Below are positions 47,004-56,618 of a stretch of 64,000 nt of DNA, one piece after another; position 1 is the stretch's first letter; each line of letters starts with the position of its first letter. The stretch is from Mycobacterium parmense (GTDB lineage: Bacteria > Actinomycetota > Actinomycetes > Mycobacteriales > Mycobacteriaceae). A program made the translations under genes and the position numbers. The notes beneath the pieces were generated by a model. The model was given only the letters and a program-made list of their open reading frames with translations. It made no database searches and was not told where the DNA came from. The stretch is taken from NCBI RefSeq assembly GCF_010730575.1, contig NZ_AP022614.1, positions 2,170,001 through 2,234,000 on the forward strand. The letters run 5' to 3'.

Positions 47004-50000
47004 ATGAGTATCAAAGTTGCGCTGGAGCACCGCACCAGCTACACCTTTGACCGGCTGGTCCGGGTTTTCCCGCACATCGTGCGGCTGCGCCCGGCGCCCC
47101 ACTGCCGCACGCCCATCGAGGCCTACTCGCTGCACGTCGAGCCCGACGACCACTTCATCAACTGGCAGCAGGACGCGCTGGGCAATTTCGTTGCGCGGCT
47201 GGTGTTTCCGAACCCGACGACCCGGCTGAGCATCACGGTGGGGCTCATCGCCGACCTCAAGGTGATCAACCCTTTCGACTTCTTCATCGAGGACTGGGCC
47301 GAGACCTGGCCGCCCGGCGGCCTGGTCTATCCCAAGGCGCTGGCCGACGACCTGCGACCGTACCTGCGCCCGGTCGACGAGGACGGCGAGGGGTCGGGCC
47401 CCGGCGAGCTGGCGCGGTCCTGGGTCGGCGACTTCTCGGTGCCCGACGGGACCCGCACCATCGACGTGCTGGTCGCGCTGAACCGCGCGATCAACGCCGA
47501 CGTCGCCTACAGCGTGCGGATGGAGCCCGGGGTGCAGACGCCGGACCGCACGCTGCGCACGGGGATCGGCTCGTGCCGGGACTCGGCGTGGCTGCTGGTG
47601 TCGATTCTGCGCCAGCTCGGGCTGGCCGCCCGCTTCGTGTCCGGCTACCTGGTGCAGCTGGCTTCCGACGTGGAGGCCCTCGACGGGCCGTCGGGGCCGG
47701 CCGCCGACTTCACCGACCTGCACGCGTGGACCGAGGTGTACATCCCGGGCGCGGGCTGGATAGGGCTGGACCCGACGTCGGGGCTGTTCGCCGGCGAGGG
47801 CCACATCCCGCTGGCCGCAACGCCGCACCCGGCGTCGGCGGCGCCGATCAGCGGCGGCACCGAGGTCTGCGAGTCGGTGCTGGAGTTCTCCAACACCGTC
47901 ACCCGCGTGCACGAGGACCCGCGCGTCACGCTGCCCTACAGCGACGAGGCGTGGCAGACGATCTGCGAGGTCGGCCGGCGCGTCGACGAGCGGCTGGCCG
48001 CCGCCGACGTCCGGCTGACCGTCGGCGGCGAGCCGACGTTCGTGTCGGTGGACAACCAGACCTCCAAGGAGTGGACGACGGCCGCCGACGGGCCGCACAA
48101 GCGGCGCCGCGCCTCCGACCTGGCCGCCAGGTTGAAGTCGGTGTGGGCGCCGCAGGGACTGATCCAGCGCAGCCAGGGCAGGTGGTATCCGGGAGAACCG
48201 TTGCCGCGCTGGCAGATTGCGCTCTACTGGCGCACCGACGGGCTGCCGCTGTGGACCGACGAGGCGCTGCTGGCCGATCCCTGGGGCGACGAGGCGGCCG
48301 GCCCCGCCGACGCCGAGGCCGCGCACGAGGTGCTCGCCGGGGTCGCCGACGGGCTGGGCCTGCCGTTGTCGCAGGTGCGACCCGCCTACGAGGACCCGCT
48401 GTCCCGGTTGGCCGCCAAAGTTCGCATGCCCGAAGGCGATCCGGTGAGCGAGACCGACGACCTGGCCCCCGGCGCCGACACCGCCGCCGACCGCGCCGCG
48501 CTGCTGGCGCGCCTCGACGAATCCACCACGGCGCCTTCGGCTTTCGTGCTGCCGCTGCATCGCCGCGACGACGACCTGGGCTGGGCCAGCGCCGACTGGC
48601 GGCTGCGACGGGGCCGCCTGGTGCTGCTGGCCGGGGACTCGCCGGCGGGGCTGCGGCTGCCGCTGGACTCGATCAGCTGGCACCCGCCGCGCGCCCGGTT
48701 CGACGCCGATCCCCTGTCCGTTCCCGGCGCGCTGCCGGCCGGGCCCGAGGCGGGCGACGCGGTGGTGACCGACCCCGAAACCGCGCCGACGACCGCGATG
48801 GTCGCCGAGGTCCGCGACGGGCTGGTGTACATCTTCATGCCGCCCACCGAGGCGCTCGAGCACTTCGTCGACCTCGTCGCCCGGGTGCAGACCGCGGCGG
48901 CCAAGGCCGACCGTCCGGTGGTGATCGAGGGCTACGACCCGCCGCCGGACCCGCGGCTGCGCTCGACGACGATCACGCCCGACCCGGGCGTGATCGAGGT
49001 CAACGTCGCGCCCACGGCCGGCTTCGCCGAACAGCGCGAACAACTGGAGACGCTCTACGCCCAGGCCCGCCTCGCCCGGCTGTCCACGGAGTCCTTCGAC
49101 GTCGACGGCACGCACGGCGGCACCGGCGGCGGCAACCACATCACCCTCGGTGGGGCGACGCCCGCCGACTCCCCCCTGCTGCGCCGCCCGGACCTGCTGG
49201 TGTCGCTGCTCACCTACTGGCAGCGGCACCCGTCGCTGTCCTACCTGTTCGCCGGGCGATTCGTCGGCACCACGTCGCAGGCGCCGCGGGTCGACGAGGG
49301 CCGCGCCGAGGCCCTCTACGAGCTCGAGATCGCCTTCGCCGAGATCGCCCGCCTCGCGGCGGCCGGCTCGCCCAAGCCCTGGGTGGTCGACCGCGCGCTG
49401 CGGCACCTGCTCACCGACATCACCGGCAACACTCACCGCGCCGAGTTCTGCATCGACAAGCTCTACAGCCCCGACAGCCCCCGCGGCCGGCTCGGCCTGC
49501 TGGAGTTGCGGGGCTTCGAGATGCCCCCGCACCTGCGCATGGCGATGGTGCAGTCGCTGCTGGTGCGCTCGCTGGTGGCGTGGTTCTGGGAACAGCCGCT
49601 GCGCGCCCCGCTGATCCGCCACGGCGCCAATCTGCACGGGCGATACTTGTTGCCGCACTTCCTGATTCAGGACATCGCCGAGGTCGCCGCCGACTTGCGC
49701 GCGCACGGCATCGCCTTCGAGACCAGCTGGCTGGACCCGTTCACCGAATTCCGCTTCCCGCGCATCGGCACGGCGGTGTTCGACGGCGTCGAGATCGAGC
49801 TGCGCGGGGCGATCGAGCCGTGGAACACCCTCGGCGAGGAGTCCACCGCGACGGGCACCGCCCGCTACGTCGACTCGTCGGTCGAGCGCATCCAGGTCCG
49901 CATCATCGGCGCCGACCGCCACCGCTACGTGGTCACCTGCAACGGCTATCCGGTGCCGCTGCTGGCCACCGACAATCCCGACATCCACGTGGGCGGCGTG

Positions 50001-50330
50001 CGGTTCAAGGCGTGGCAGCCGCCGAGCGCGCTGCACCCGACCATCACCACCGACGGCCCGCTGCAGTTCGAGCTGGTCGACCTCACCTCGGAGACGTCGC
50101 GCGGCGGCTGCACCTACCACGTGTCGCACCCCGGCGGGCGCGCCTACGACCAACCGCCCGTCAACGCCGTGGAGGCCGAGGCGCGCCGCGCCCGCCGCTT
50201 CGAGGCGACCGGCTTCACGCCGGGCAAGCTCGACCTGGCCGGCCTCAAGGAGAAGCAGGCGCGCATCTACACCGACATCGGCGCGCCGGGCATCCTCGAC
50301 CTGCGCCGCGTGCGTACCGTGCAGCAGTAA
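47004..50330 (+). CDS. Transglutaminase-like protein with DUF2126 domain (Rv2566-like)
   Basis: An 1108-residue protein. An N-terminal bacterial transglutaminase N domain (EHRTSYTFDRLVRVFPHIVR) is followed by a transglutaminase-like core with catalytic Cys191 (GIGSCRDSAW), His240 (LHAWTEVY) and Asp256 (GLDPTSG). The rest, from about residue 320, is a DUF2126 region found with it in many bacteria. It is likely a cytoplasmic peptidase or amide-bond enzyme. Its stop overlaps the next start by one base (TAATG), tying it to the ATP-grasp gene. Confidence 0.9.
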   Translation: MSIKVALEHRTSYTFDRLVRVFPHIVRLRPAPHCRTPIEAYSLHVEPDDHFINWQQDALGNFVARLVFPNPTTRLSITVGLIADLKVINPFDFFIEDWAETWPPGGLVYPKALADDLRPYLRPVDEDGEGSGPGELARSWVGDFSVPDGTRTIDVLVALNRAINADVAYSVRMEPGVQTPDRTLRTGIGSCRDSAWLLVSILRQLGLAARFVSGYLVQLASDVEALDGPSGPAADFTDLHAWTEVYIPGAGWIGLDPTSGLFAGEGHIPLAATPHPASAAPISGGTEVCESVLEFSNTVTRVHEDPRVTLPYSDEAWQTICEVGRRVDERLAAADVRLTVGGEPTFVSVDNQTSKEWTTAADGPHKRRRASDLAARLKSVWAPQGLIQRSQGRWYPGEPLPRWQIALYWRTDGLPLWTDEALLADPWGDEAAGPADAEAAHEVLAGVADGLGLPLSQVRPAYEDPLSRLAAKVRMPEGDPVSETDDLAPGADTAADRAALLARLDESTTAPSAFVLPLHRRDDDLGWASADWRLRRGRLVLLAGDSPAGLRLPLDSISWHPPRARFDADPLSVPGALPAGPEAGDAVVTDPETAPTTAMVAEVRDGLVYIFMPPTEALEHFVDLVARVQTAAAKADRPVVIEGYDPPPDPRLRSTTITPDPGVIEVNVAPTAGFAEQREQLETLYAQARLARLSTESFDVDGTHGGTGGGNHITLGGATPADSPLLRRPDLLVSLLTYWQRHPSLSYLFAGRFVGTTSQAPRVDEGRAEALYELEIAFAEIARLAAAGSPKPWVVDRALRHLLTDITGNTHRAEFCIDKLYSPDSPRGRLGLLELRGFEMPPHLRMAMVQSLLVRSLVAWFWEQPLRAPLIRHGANLHGRYLLPHFLIQDIAEVAADLRAHGIAFETSWLDPFTEFRFPRIGTAVFDGVEIELRGAIEPWNTLGEESTATGTARYVDSSVERIQVRIIGADRHRYVVTCNGYPVPLLATDNPDIHVGGVRFKAWQPPSALHPTITTDGPLQFELVDLTSETSRGGCTYHVSHPGGRAYDQPPVNAVEAEARRARRFEATGFTPGKLDLAGLKEKQARIYTDIGAPGILDLRRVRTVQQ

Positions 50331-53002
50331 TGGCGTTTGCGGACATGACGTTCGGCACGGGCGGAGCGACCGGGCCGGGCTCGACGACCAGCGGCGGCCG
50401 CTACGACGCCGACCGCCTGCTGGCCGGCTATAAGTCAGCGCGCGCGCAGGAGGCCCTGTTCGACCTGCGGGACGGCCCGGGGATCGGTTACGACGAGTTC
50501 GTCGACCACGACGGCAGCATCCGTCCCGCCTGGTCCGAGCTGGCCGACACCGTCGCCGAGCGCGGCAGGGCGGGCCTGGACCGGTTGCGCTCGGTGGTGC
50601 ACGGCCTGATCGACAACGACGGCATCAGCTACACCGAAGTCGAGCCGACCAAGGACGGGGCCCACGCCCTGGAGCCGCGGCCGTGGCGCCTGGACGCCCT
50701 GCCGATCGTGCTCTCCGCCGCGGACTGGCAGGTGCTCGAGGACGGCCTGGTGCAGCGCTCGCGCCTGCTCGACGCCGTGCTCGTCGACCTCTACGGGCCG
50801 CGCTCGTTGCTCACCGAGGGCCTGCTGCCCCCCGAGCTGGTGTTCGCCCACCCCGGCTACGTGCGGGCCGCCAACGGCATCGAAGGGCCCGGCCACCACC
50901 AACTTTTCATGCACGCCTGCGACGTCAGCCGGTGGGCGGACGGCACGTTCCGGGTCAACGCCGACTGGACGCAGGCGCCGTCGGGCGCCGGCTACGCGCT
51001 GGCCGACCGGCGCGTCGTCGCGCACTCGATCCCGGACCTCTATGAGCGGATCGCGCCGCGACCCACCACACCGTTCGCCCAGGCGCTGCGGCTGGCGCTG
51101 ATCGACGCTGCGCCCGACGTCGCCCAGGACCCCGTCGTGGTGGTGCTCACGCCGGGCATCTACTCCGAGACCGCCTTCGACCAGGCGTATCTCGCGACGC
51201 TGCTGGGCTTCCCGCTGGTGGAGAGCGCCGACCTGGTGGTGCGCGACGGCAAGCTGTGGATGCGGTCGCTCGGCACGCTCAAACGCGTCGACGTCGTCCT
51301 GCGCCGCGTCGACGCCGAGTACACCGATCCCCTGGACCTGCGCGCCGACTCCCGGCTCGGGGTGGCCGGGCTGGTGGAGGCGCAGCGCCGCGGGACGGTC
51401 ACGGTGGTCAACACCTTGGGCAGCGGCATCCTGGAAAGCCCTGGGCTGCTTCGCTTCCTGCCCGAGCTGGCCGAGCGGCTGCTGGGGGAAGCCCCGCTGC
51501 TGCGCACCGCCCCGGTGTACTGGGGCGGCATCGCCGCCGAGCGCTCACACCTGCTGGCGAATCTGTCGTCACTGCTGGTGAAATCCACCGTCGGTGGCAA
51601 AACCTTTGTCGGGCCTAATCTTTCGTCGCAGCAGCGCTCTCGGCTGGCCGCTTGCGTCGAGAAGATGCCGTGGCAGTGGGTAGGTCAGGAACTGCCCCAA
51701 TTCTCGTCGGCGCCAACCGATCACGCTGGCGCGCTGTCCTCGGCGGGCGTCGGCATGCGGCTGTTCACGGTCGCCCAGCGCAGCGGGTATGCGCCCATGA
51801 TCGGCGGCGTCGGCTACGTGCTGGCCCACGGGACCGCCGCATACACCCTGAATACCGTCGCGGCCAAGGATATCTGGGTTCGCCCCACCGAGCGGGCGCG
51901 CACCGAGACGGTGACCCTGCCGTCGGTCTCGCCGCCGGTGAAGACCGCCGCGGGCACCTGGGGCGTCAGCTCCCCGCGCGTGCTGTCCGACCTGTTCTGG
52001 ATCGGGCGTTACGGCGAGCGCGCGGAGAACATGGCCCGGCTGCTGATCGTGGCGCGCGACCGCTTCCACGTCTACCGGCATCAGCAGGACACCGAGGAAA
52101 GCGAGTGCGTGCCGGTGCTGATGGCCGCGCTGGGTCGCATCACCGGCACCGACACCGGTGCCGAAGGCGACCAGGCCGAGATGATCGCCGTCGCCCCCTC
52201 GACGCTGTGGTCGCTGACGGTGGACCCGGACCGTCCCGGGTCGCTGGTGCAGGCGGTGGAGGGGCTGGCGCTGGCGGCCCGGGCGGTGCGCGACCAGATG
52301 TCCAACGACACCTGGATGGTGCTGGCGGCGGTCGAGCGCGCCCTCGCCCTGCATCCCGACCCGCCGGACTCCCTGGCCGAGGCCGACGCCTCGCTCGCGT
52401 GGGCGCAGGCGCAGACGCTGTCCGGGATGCTGACGCTGTCGGGGGTGGCCGGCGAGTCGATGGTGCGCGACGTGGGCTGGACGATGATGGACATCGGCAA
52501 GCGCATCGAGCGCGCGCTGTGGCTGACCCGGCTGCTGCACGCCACCCTGACCACGGTGCGCAGCCCCGCCGCCGAACAGACGATCATCGAGTCGACCCTG
52601 GTGGCGCTCGAGTCGTCGGTCAGCTACCGGCGTCGCACGGTCGGCACGGTCAGCGTCGCCGCCATGGCCGAGCTGATGCTCTTCGACCCGACCAATCCCC
52701 GGTCGCTGCTGTATCAGCTCGAACGGCTGCGCTCCCACCTCAAGGACCTGCCCGGCTCGTCGGGCTCGTCGCGCCCGGAGCGGCTGGTCGACGAGATCAA
52801 CACGCTGCTGCGCCGGTCGCACCCCGGCGAACTGGAGATGGTCAGCGACGAGGGACTGCGCGCCGAGCTCGCGGAGCTGCTGGACACGGTACACGTCGAG
52901 CTGCGCGACCTGGCCGAGGTCATCACCACCACCCAGCTGGCGCTGCCCGGCGGCATGCAGCCGCTGTGGGGCCCCGACGAACGGCGCGTGATGCCCGCCT
53001 GA
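50330..53002 (+). CDS. Circularly permuted ATP-grasp/alpha-E fusion protein (Rv2567-like)
   Basis: An 890-residue fusion. The N-terminal about 520 residues are a circularly permuted type 2 ATP-grasp domain (ALVLTPGIYSETAFDQAYLA, VESADLVVRDGKLWMR, FVGPNLSSQQRSR). The C-terminal about 330 residues are an alpha-E helical domain (RVLSDLFWIGRYGERAENMARLL ...). Comparative work on ATP-grasp amidoligases predicts that such proteins, with transglutaminase partners, make and trim a small peptide or amide-linked product; none has been identified to my knowledge. It is translationally coupled to the transglutaminase gene. Confidence 0.9.
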   Translation: MAFADMTFGTGGATGPGSTTSGGRYDADRLLAGYKSARAQEALFDLRDGPGIGYDEFVDHDGSIRPAWSELADTVAERGRAGLDRLRSVVHGLIDNDGISYTEVEPTKDGAHALEPRPWRLDALPIVLSAADWQVLEDGLVQRSRLLDAVLVDLYGPRSLLTEGLLPPELVFAHPGYVRAANGIEGPGHHQLFMHACDVSRWADGTFRVNADWTQAPSGAGYALADRRVVAHSIPDLYERIAPRPTTPFAQALRLALIDAAPDVAQDPVVVVLTPGIYSETAFDQAYLATLLGFPLVESADLVVRDGKLWMRSLGTLKRVDVVLRRVDAEYTDPLDLRADSRLGVAGLVEAQRRGTVTVVNTLGSGILESPGLLRFLPELAERLLGEAPLLRTAPVYWGGIAAERSHLLANLSSLLVKSTVGGKTFVGPNLSSQQRSRLAACVEKMPWQWVGQELPQFSSAPTDHAGALSSAGVGMRLFTVAQRSGYAPMIGGVGYVLAHGTAAYTLNTVAAKDIWVRPTERARTETVTLPSVSPPVKTAAGTWGVSSPRVLSDLFWIGRYGERAENMARLLIVARDRFHVYRHQQDTEESECVPVLMAALGRITGTDTGAEGDQAEMIAVAPSTLWSLTVDPDRPGSLVQAVEGLALAARAVRDQMSNDTWMVLAAVERALALHPDPPDSLAEADASLAWAQAQTLSGMLTLSGVAGESMVRDVGWTMMDIGKRIERALWLTRLLHATLTTVRSPAAEQTIIESTLVALESSVSYRRRTVGTVSVAAMAELMLFDPTNPRSLLYQLERLRSHLKDLPGSSGSSRPERLVDEINTLLRRSHPGELEMVSDEGLRAELAELLDTVHVELRDLAEVITTTQLALPGGMQPLWGPDERRVMPA

Positions 53003-53065
53003 CCGACCGCGGCGCGTCACGCCGGAGCCCTGACTCGCGGCGTCGCCCCGGCCCGCTCAGCCCAC

Positions 53066-54118
53066 TCAGCCCGCTATCGCGGCGGGTCCCCTGGCCTCCG
53101 ACGTCACCTCGTCGACCACGGTGTGGATGAACTTCATCTTCTCCAGCACCGCGACCGGCAGCACGAACGGGTACAGGTCGTCGTGGCCCATCGACCGGTT
53201 CACCATGTTCAGCGACCACGACAGCGGCAGCCACATGTCGATGATCGTCTGGAATGCGCTGGGGCCCAAGGCCGGCCGGTCGAAGGTCGCCGACGCCGGC
53301 GCCAGGCCGCACCATGCCGAGGTGTCCAGGGTGTCGCGGATGTGCAGGTAGTGTGCGAACGTCTCGGCCCAGTCCTCGGCGGGATGCATGGTGGCGTAGG
53401 ACGACACGAAGTTCTCCTGCCAGCCCTCGGGGGCGCCCTCGCTGTAGTGGCGGTCCAGCGCCGCCTGGTAGTCGGCGTCCGGATCGCCGAAGAGCTCGTT
53501 GAACCGGGCCAGGTACTCATCGGACGGGGCGACCAGGCGGTAGAAGTAGTAATGCCCGATCTCGTGGCGGAAGTGCCCCAGCAGGGTCCGGTACGGCTCG
53601 TCCATCTCGACCCGCAGCTGCTCGCGGTGCACGTCGTCGCCCTCGGCCAGATCCAGTGTGATGACGCCGTTCTCGTGGCCGGTCATCACGTTCTCGTGCG
53701 CACTGGACAGCAGGCGGAAGGCCAGGCCCTGGTCGCGATCCTCGTCGCGGCCGACGATCGGCAGCTTGAGCTCGTGCAGCTCGGCGATCAGGCGCCGCTT
53801 GGCCGCCTCTGCCCGCGCGAACTCCGTCATCCCCGCTGCGTCGGCGTCGTTGGGCCGCACCGTGGTCAGCACGCACGACGCGCACAGTCCGCCCGGGTTG
53901 CTGCGCACCAGCCAGTTGCACTCGGCCAGATGGCGATTCACGCACAGCTGGTATTCGCTGGCGCTGACGAACCCGGCGTGCTCGCCCTCGTCGCCCGTCG
54001 TGATGACCAGCAGGGCCATCTGCTCGAGGGAGAATCCCAGTGCGCTGCCACACCCCAGGCAGGTGGAGTTCTCGAACGTCAGCCGTTGCCCGCAGTTGGG
54101 GCAGTGGAAGTCACGCAT
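53066..54118 (-). CDS. Zinc-dependent metallopeptidase with N-terminal zinc ribbon (Rv2568c-like)
   Basis: A 350-residue protein. The N-terminal zinc ribbon uses Cys6/Cys9 and Cys20/Cys23, a second Cys pair follows in GGLCASC, and the gluzincin motif HEIGH is at residues 185-189 with a downstream glutamate region EDWAETFAHY. It belongs to a putative zinc-binding metallopeptidase family. The ATG at 54116-54118 starts directly at the zinc ribbon (MRDFHCPNC) and overlaps the upstream transglutaminase by 8 bp. Confidence 0.86.
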   Translation of the reverse strand: MRDFHCPNCGQRLTFENSTCLGCGSALGFSLEQMALLVITTGDEGEHAGFVSASEYQLCVNRHLAECNWLVRSNPGGLCASCVLTTVRPNDADAAGMTEFARAEAAKRRLIAELHELKLPIVGRDEDRDQGLAFRLLSSAHENVMTGHENGVITLDLAEGDDVHREQLRVEMDEPYRTLLGHFRHEIGHYYFYRLVAPSDEYLARFNELFGDPDADYQAALDRHYSEGAPEGWQENFVSSYATMHPAEDWAETFAHYLHIRDTLDTSAWCGLAPASATFDRPALGPSAFQTIIDMWLPLSWSLNMVNRSMGHDDLYPFVLPVAVLEKMKFIHTVVDEVTSEARGPAAIAG

Positions 54119-55052
54119 GCAGCACGTCACCTTCGAAGGGGACGACGTCCACCGCGACGTCGATCACGCTGCGCTCGGAATTGGTGTAGATGATGCCGCG
54201 CAGCGGGGGCACGTCCGCGTAGTCGCGGCCCCGCCCCACGATGATGTAGCGCTGGTCGACCATCTGGTCGTTGGTGGGGTCGAGCCCCAGCCATTCGAAC
54301 TGGCCGGGCTCCTGAGGGGTCCACACTGCGGCCCAGGCGTGGGTCGCGTCGATGCCGATCATCCGGTCCTTTCCAGGGGGTGGGTCGGTGGCCAGATAAC
54401 CCGACACGTAGCTGGCCGCAAGACCGTTGGCTCGCAGGCAGGCGATTGCCAGCCTGGCAAAGTCTTGACATACCCCTTCTCGCGCCGCCAGAACCTCCTT
54501 GACCCCGGTGGAAATCGTCGTCGACCCAGAGCGGTAGGTGAAATCGTTGAAGATCCGCGTCGCCAGGTCGCGCAGCACCTCGACCAGTGGGCGTCCCGGC
54601 GCAAAGCTGGGCGCCGCGTACCGGCGCACCTCGTCGGTGATCTCCGGCGGGTTGAGGTCCAGGGTGAACTCGGTGGCGAGCGCTCCCCTGCGGCCGGTGG
54701 GGCGCGCCGCCTCCCATGGCTGCACGGCCGGCCCGCTGCGGTACCGCTCGGGCGGCGGCGGGTACACGTCGACGATCGAGTCGCTGGTGACGATCAGGGT
54801 CCGGTGCGGCTCGGTGACGTGGAAGTAGGAGCTGATGTTGCCGTACACGTCGCGGCTGGTGGAGCTGTCGGCGGGGGCGGGGTCCACGGTCAGCCGGTGA
54901 GTGATGCAGCGCTGGCGCAGCGAGTCGCGGGGGGTGAGGAAACCGCGGCCATACGAGCTGGTCACCACGTCGGAATACCGGTACTCGGTGCGGTGGGTGA
55001 CCCGGTGGCGGCGGGGAACGCCGCCCTCGGCGTCCGACAAGGGTTTCGACAA
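54111..55052 (-). CDS. Second transglutaminase-like protein (Rv2569c-like)
   Basis: A 313-residue protein with a bacterial transglutaminase N domain (HRVTHRTEYRYSDVVTSSYG) and a core with Cys195 (GVCQDFARLA), His238 (THAWAAVW) and Asp258 (WLGLDPTND). No signal peptide. The TTG start at 55050-55052 has a strong GAGGAGG four bases upstream. It faces the Rv2566/Rv2567-like pair and is co-transcribed with the zinc peptidase, so the four genes form one functional neighbourhood. Confidence 0.9.
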   Translation of the reverse strand: MSKPLSDAEGGVPRRHRVTHRTEYRYSDVVTSSYGRGFLTPRDSLRQRCITHRLTVDPAPADSSTSRDVYGNISSYFHVTEPHRTLIVTSDSIVDVYPPPPERYRSGPAVQPWEAARPTGRRGALATEFTLDLNPPEITDEVRRYAAPSFAPGRPLVEVLRDLATRIFNDFTYRSGSTTISTGVKEVLAAREGVCQDFARLAIACLRANGLAASYVSGYLATDPPPGKDRMIGIDATHAWAAVWTPQEPGQFEWLGLDPTNDQMVDQRYIIVGRGRDYADVPPLRGIIYTNSERSVIDVAVDVVPFEGDVLHA

Positions 55053-55148
55053 GGCTCCTCCTCACCGCTGATCACATCACACCGGGGCCGGATTCGCGGG
55101 GTCCGCCGATCCGGCGCCAAGCGCGCTTTGCGGGAGCACAATCAATGG

Positions 55149-55538
55149 GTGGCCACGTGGGACGACGTCGCCCGCATCGTCGGTGAGCTGGCACTCACCT
55201 CGGAGCCGTCACCGCGCGACTGGCGGGTCGGCAAGAAGTTGCTGGCGTGGGAGCGCCCGCTGCGCCCGTCCGAGCGCGAGGCGCTGACGCGCGACGGCAC
55301 GGAGCCGCCCGACGGCGACATCCTCGGCGTCCGGGTGTCCGACGAGGGCGTCAAGTTCGCGCTGATCGCCGACGAGCCGACCGTCTACTTCACCACCCCG
55401 CACTTCGACGGCTATCCCGCGGTGCTGGTCAGGCTGGCCCGGATCGCGGCCCGTGACCTCGAGGAGCTGATCACCGAGGCGTGGCTGACGCAGGCGCCGA
55501 AGAAACTGGTCCAGGAGTTCCTGGCCGACTCGCGGTGA
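55149..55538 (+). CDS. MmcQ/YjbR-family protein (Rv2570-like)
   Basis: A 129-residue protein of the MmcQ/YjbR fold, which resembles the wing of double-wing DNA-binding domains (VATWDDVARIVGELALTSEP, WRVGKKLLAWERPL, YPAVLVRLARI, LEELITEAWLTQAPKKLV). Function unproven. The GTG at 55149-55151 gives exactly the Mtb length. It converges on the FUSC gene with only 5 bp between. Confidence 0.85.
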   Translation: MATWDDVARIVGELALTSEPSPRDWRVGKKLLAWERPLRPSEREALTRDGTEPPDGDILGVRVSDEGVKFALIADEPTVYFTTPHFDGYPAVLVRLARIAARDLEELITEAWLTQAPKKLVQEFLADSR

Positions 55539-55543
55539 GCCGG

Positions 55544-56605
55544 CTACCGCAGATCGATCACCCGCTGCAGGTCGTCGACGCAGGCCGCGACCACGTCGGC
55601 GAGCACCACCTCGGCTCGGGCGTGCGCATTCGACTGCAGCTCAACGACGTGCTGGCGCGCGGCGGCGGTATAGGCGCAGGCCCCGGCCGGGTCGGTGTCG
55701 GCCAGCGCCGTGGCGGCCGCGAGCACCACCAGCACGGTGTGCAGGGCCCGCGGCGGCCGGTTGTCGCAACCGTCGGCGGCGGGGGCGACGACGCGGGCCA
55801 GCTGCAGCACGGAACCGGCCAGCAGGGCGACGTGCACGGCCTGGTGATCGGCCGCGTCGACGGCGCCGCGCAGTCCCCACCGTCGCGGTGAGACGCGGAC
55901 CACCTGACGGGCGGTGGCGCGCGCGCTGATCAGCCCGCCCACCTGCTGGTGCACCCGGTCGACGACCGACAGCGGCCAGTCGGAGGCGGCCTCGCGGCGC
56001 CCGGCGGCGATCTCGGCGGTGTGCGACAGCACGACCTGCAGGATCGCCAGCACGCCGACGCGGGCGCGGCCCAGCACCTTCAACGGGTCGGCGGGGAACA
56101 GCAACACCGCGAAGACCAGCGCCAGCAACCCGCCGATGAGGGCATCGTCGATGCGTTCCCAGCCGACCCCGCGGCGGAACAGCGCCAGCACCAGGATCGA
56201 CGAGACGACGGTCTGGTTGGCGAACATCATCCCCTGGCCCAGGTAGCCGCCCTCGATCAGCACCGCCGCCGAGAGCGCGATCAGGGCGGCCAGGCCGATG
56301 GGGACCGGACCCGTCCCCAACAGGATCTGCACCACGGTGCCCATTCCGATGCCCAGGGTCACGCCGATCATCATCTGGATGGCGCGTTGCGCCCGTAGGA
56401 CGTTGGTGATCGACAGGCACACCGCGGCGGCGATCGGCGCGAAGAACGGCTGCGGGTGGCCCAACACGTCGTGGGCGACGTACCAGGCGAGACCCGAGGC
56501 GACCGAGGTCTGCAGGAGGTTGAACCACCGCCCCCGCAGGCGTTTGAAGTGGGTCACCGCCCCCGCGTACGCCGCAGAGCGCATGGTCCGCGGCGCCGGG
56601 GTCAC
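55544..56605 (-). CDS. FUSC-family aromatic-acid-exporter-like membrane protein (Rv2571c-like)
   Basis: A 353-residue protein with about six hydrophobic helices in residues 30-175 (FFAPIAAAVCLSI, IGLAALIALSAAVLIEGGYL, LIGGLLALVFAVLLFP) and a mostly helical cytoplasmic C-terminal half. It matches the FUSC/aromatic acid exporter superfamily. GTG at 56603-56605; an ATG seven codons later is equally plausible. It follows the ddn-like gene by 13 bp. Confidence 0.82.
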   Translation of the reverse strand: MTPAPRTMRSAAYAGAVTHFKRLRGRWFNLLQTSVASGLAWYVAHDVLGHPQPFFAPIAAAVCLSITNVLRAQRAIQMMIGVTLGIGMGTVVQILLGTGPVPIGLAALIALSAAVLIEGGYLGQGMMFANQTVVSSILVLALFRRGVGWERIDDALIGGLLALVFAVLLFPADPLKVLGRARVGVLAILQVVLSHTAEIAAGRREAASDWPLSVVDRVHQQVGGLISARATARQVVRVSPRRWGLRGAVDAADHQAVHVALLAGSVLQLARVVAPAADGCDNRPPRALHTVLVVLAAATALADTDPAGACAYTAAARQHVVELQSNAHARAEVVLADVVAACVDDLQRVIDLR

Positions 56606-56618
56606 GGGGTGCCCGGGC

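Noticed and set aside
46995-50153. Large minus-strand open frame opposite the DUF2126 transglutaminase gene
   Set aside because: Composition-driven shadow; the plus-strand gene has the catalytic triad and is coupled to its neighbour.
47573-50329. Upstream extension of the ATP-grasp/alpha-E gene by about 900 codons
   Set aside because: The frame is open by chance through the transglutaminase gene. Conserved sequence begins at the ATG at 50330, which overlaps the previous stop.
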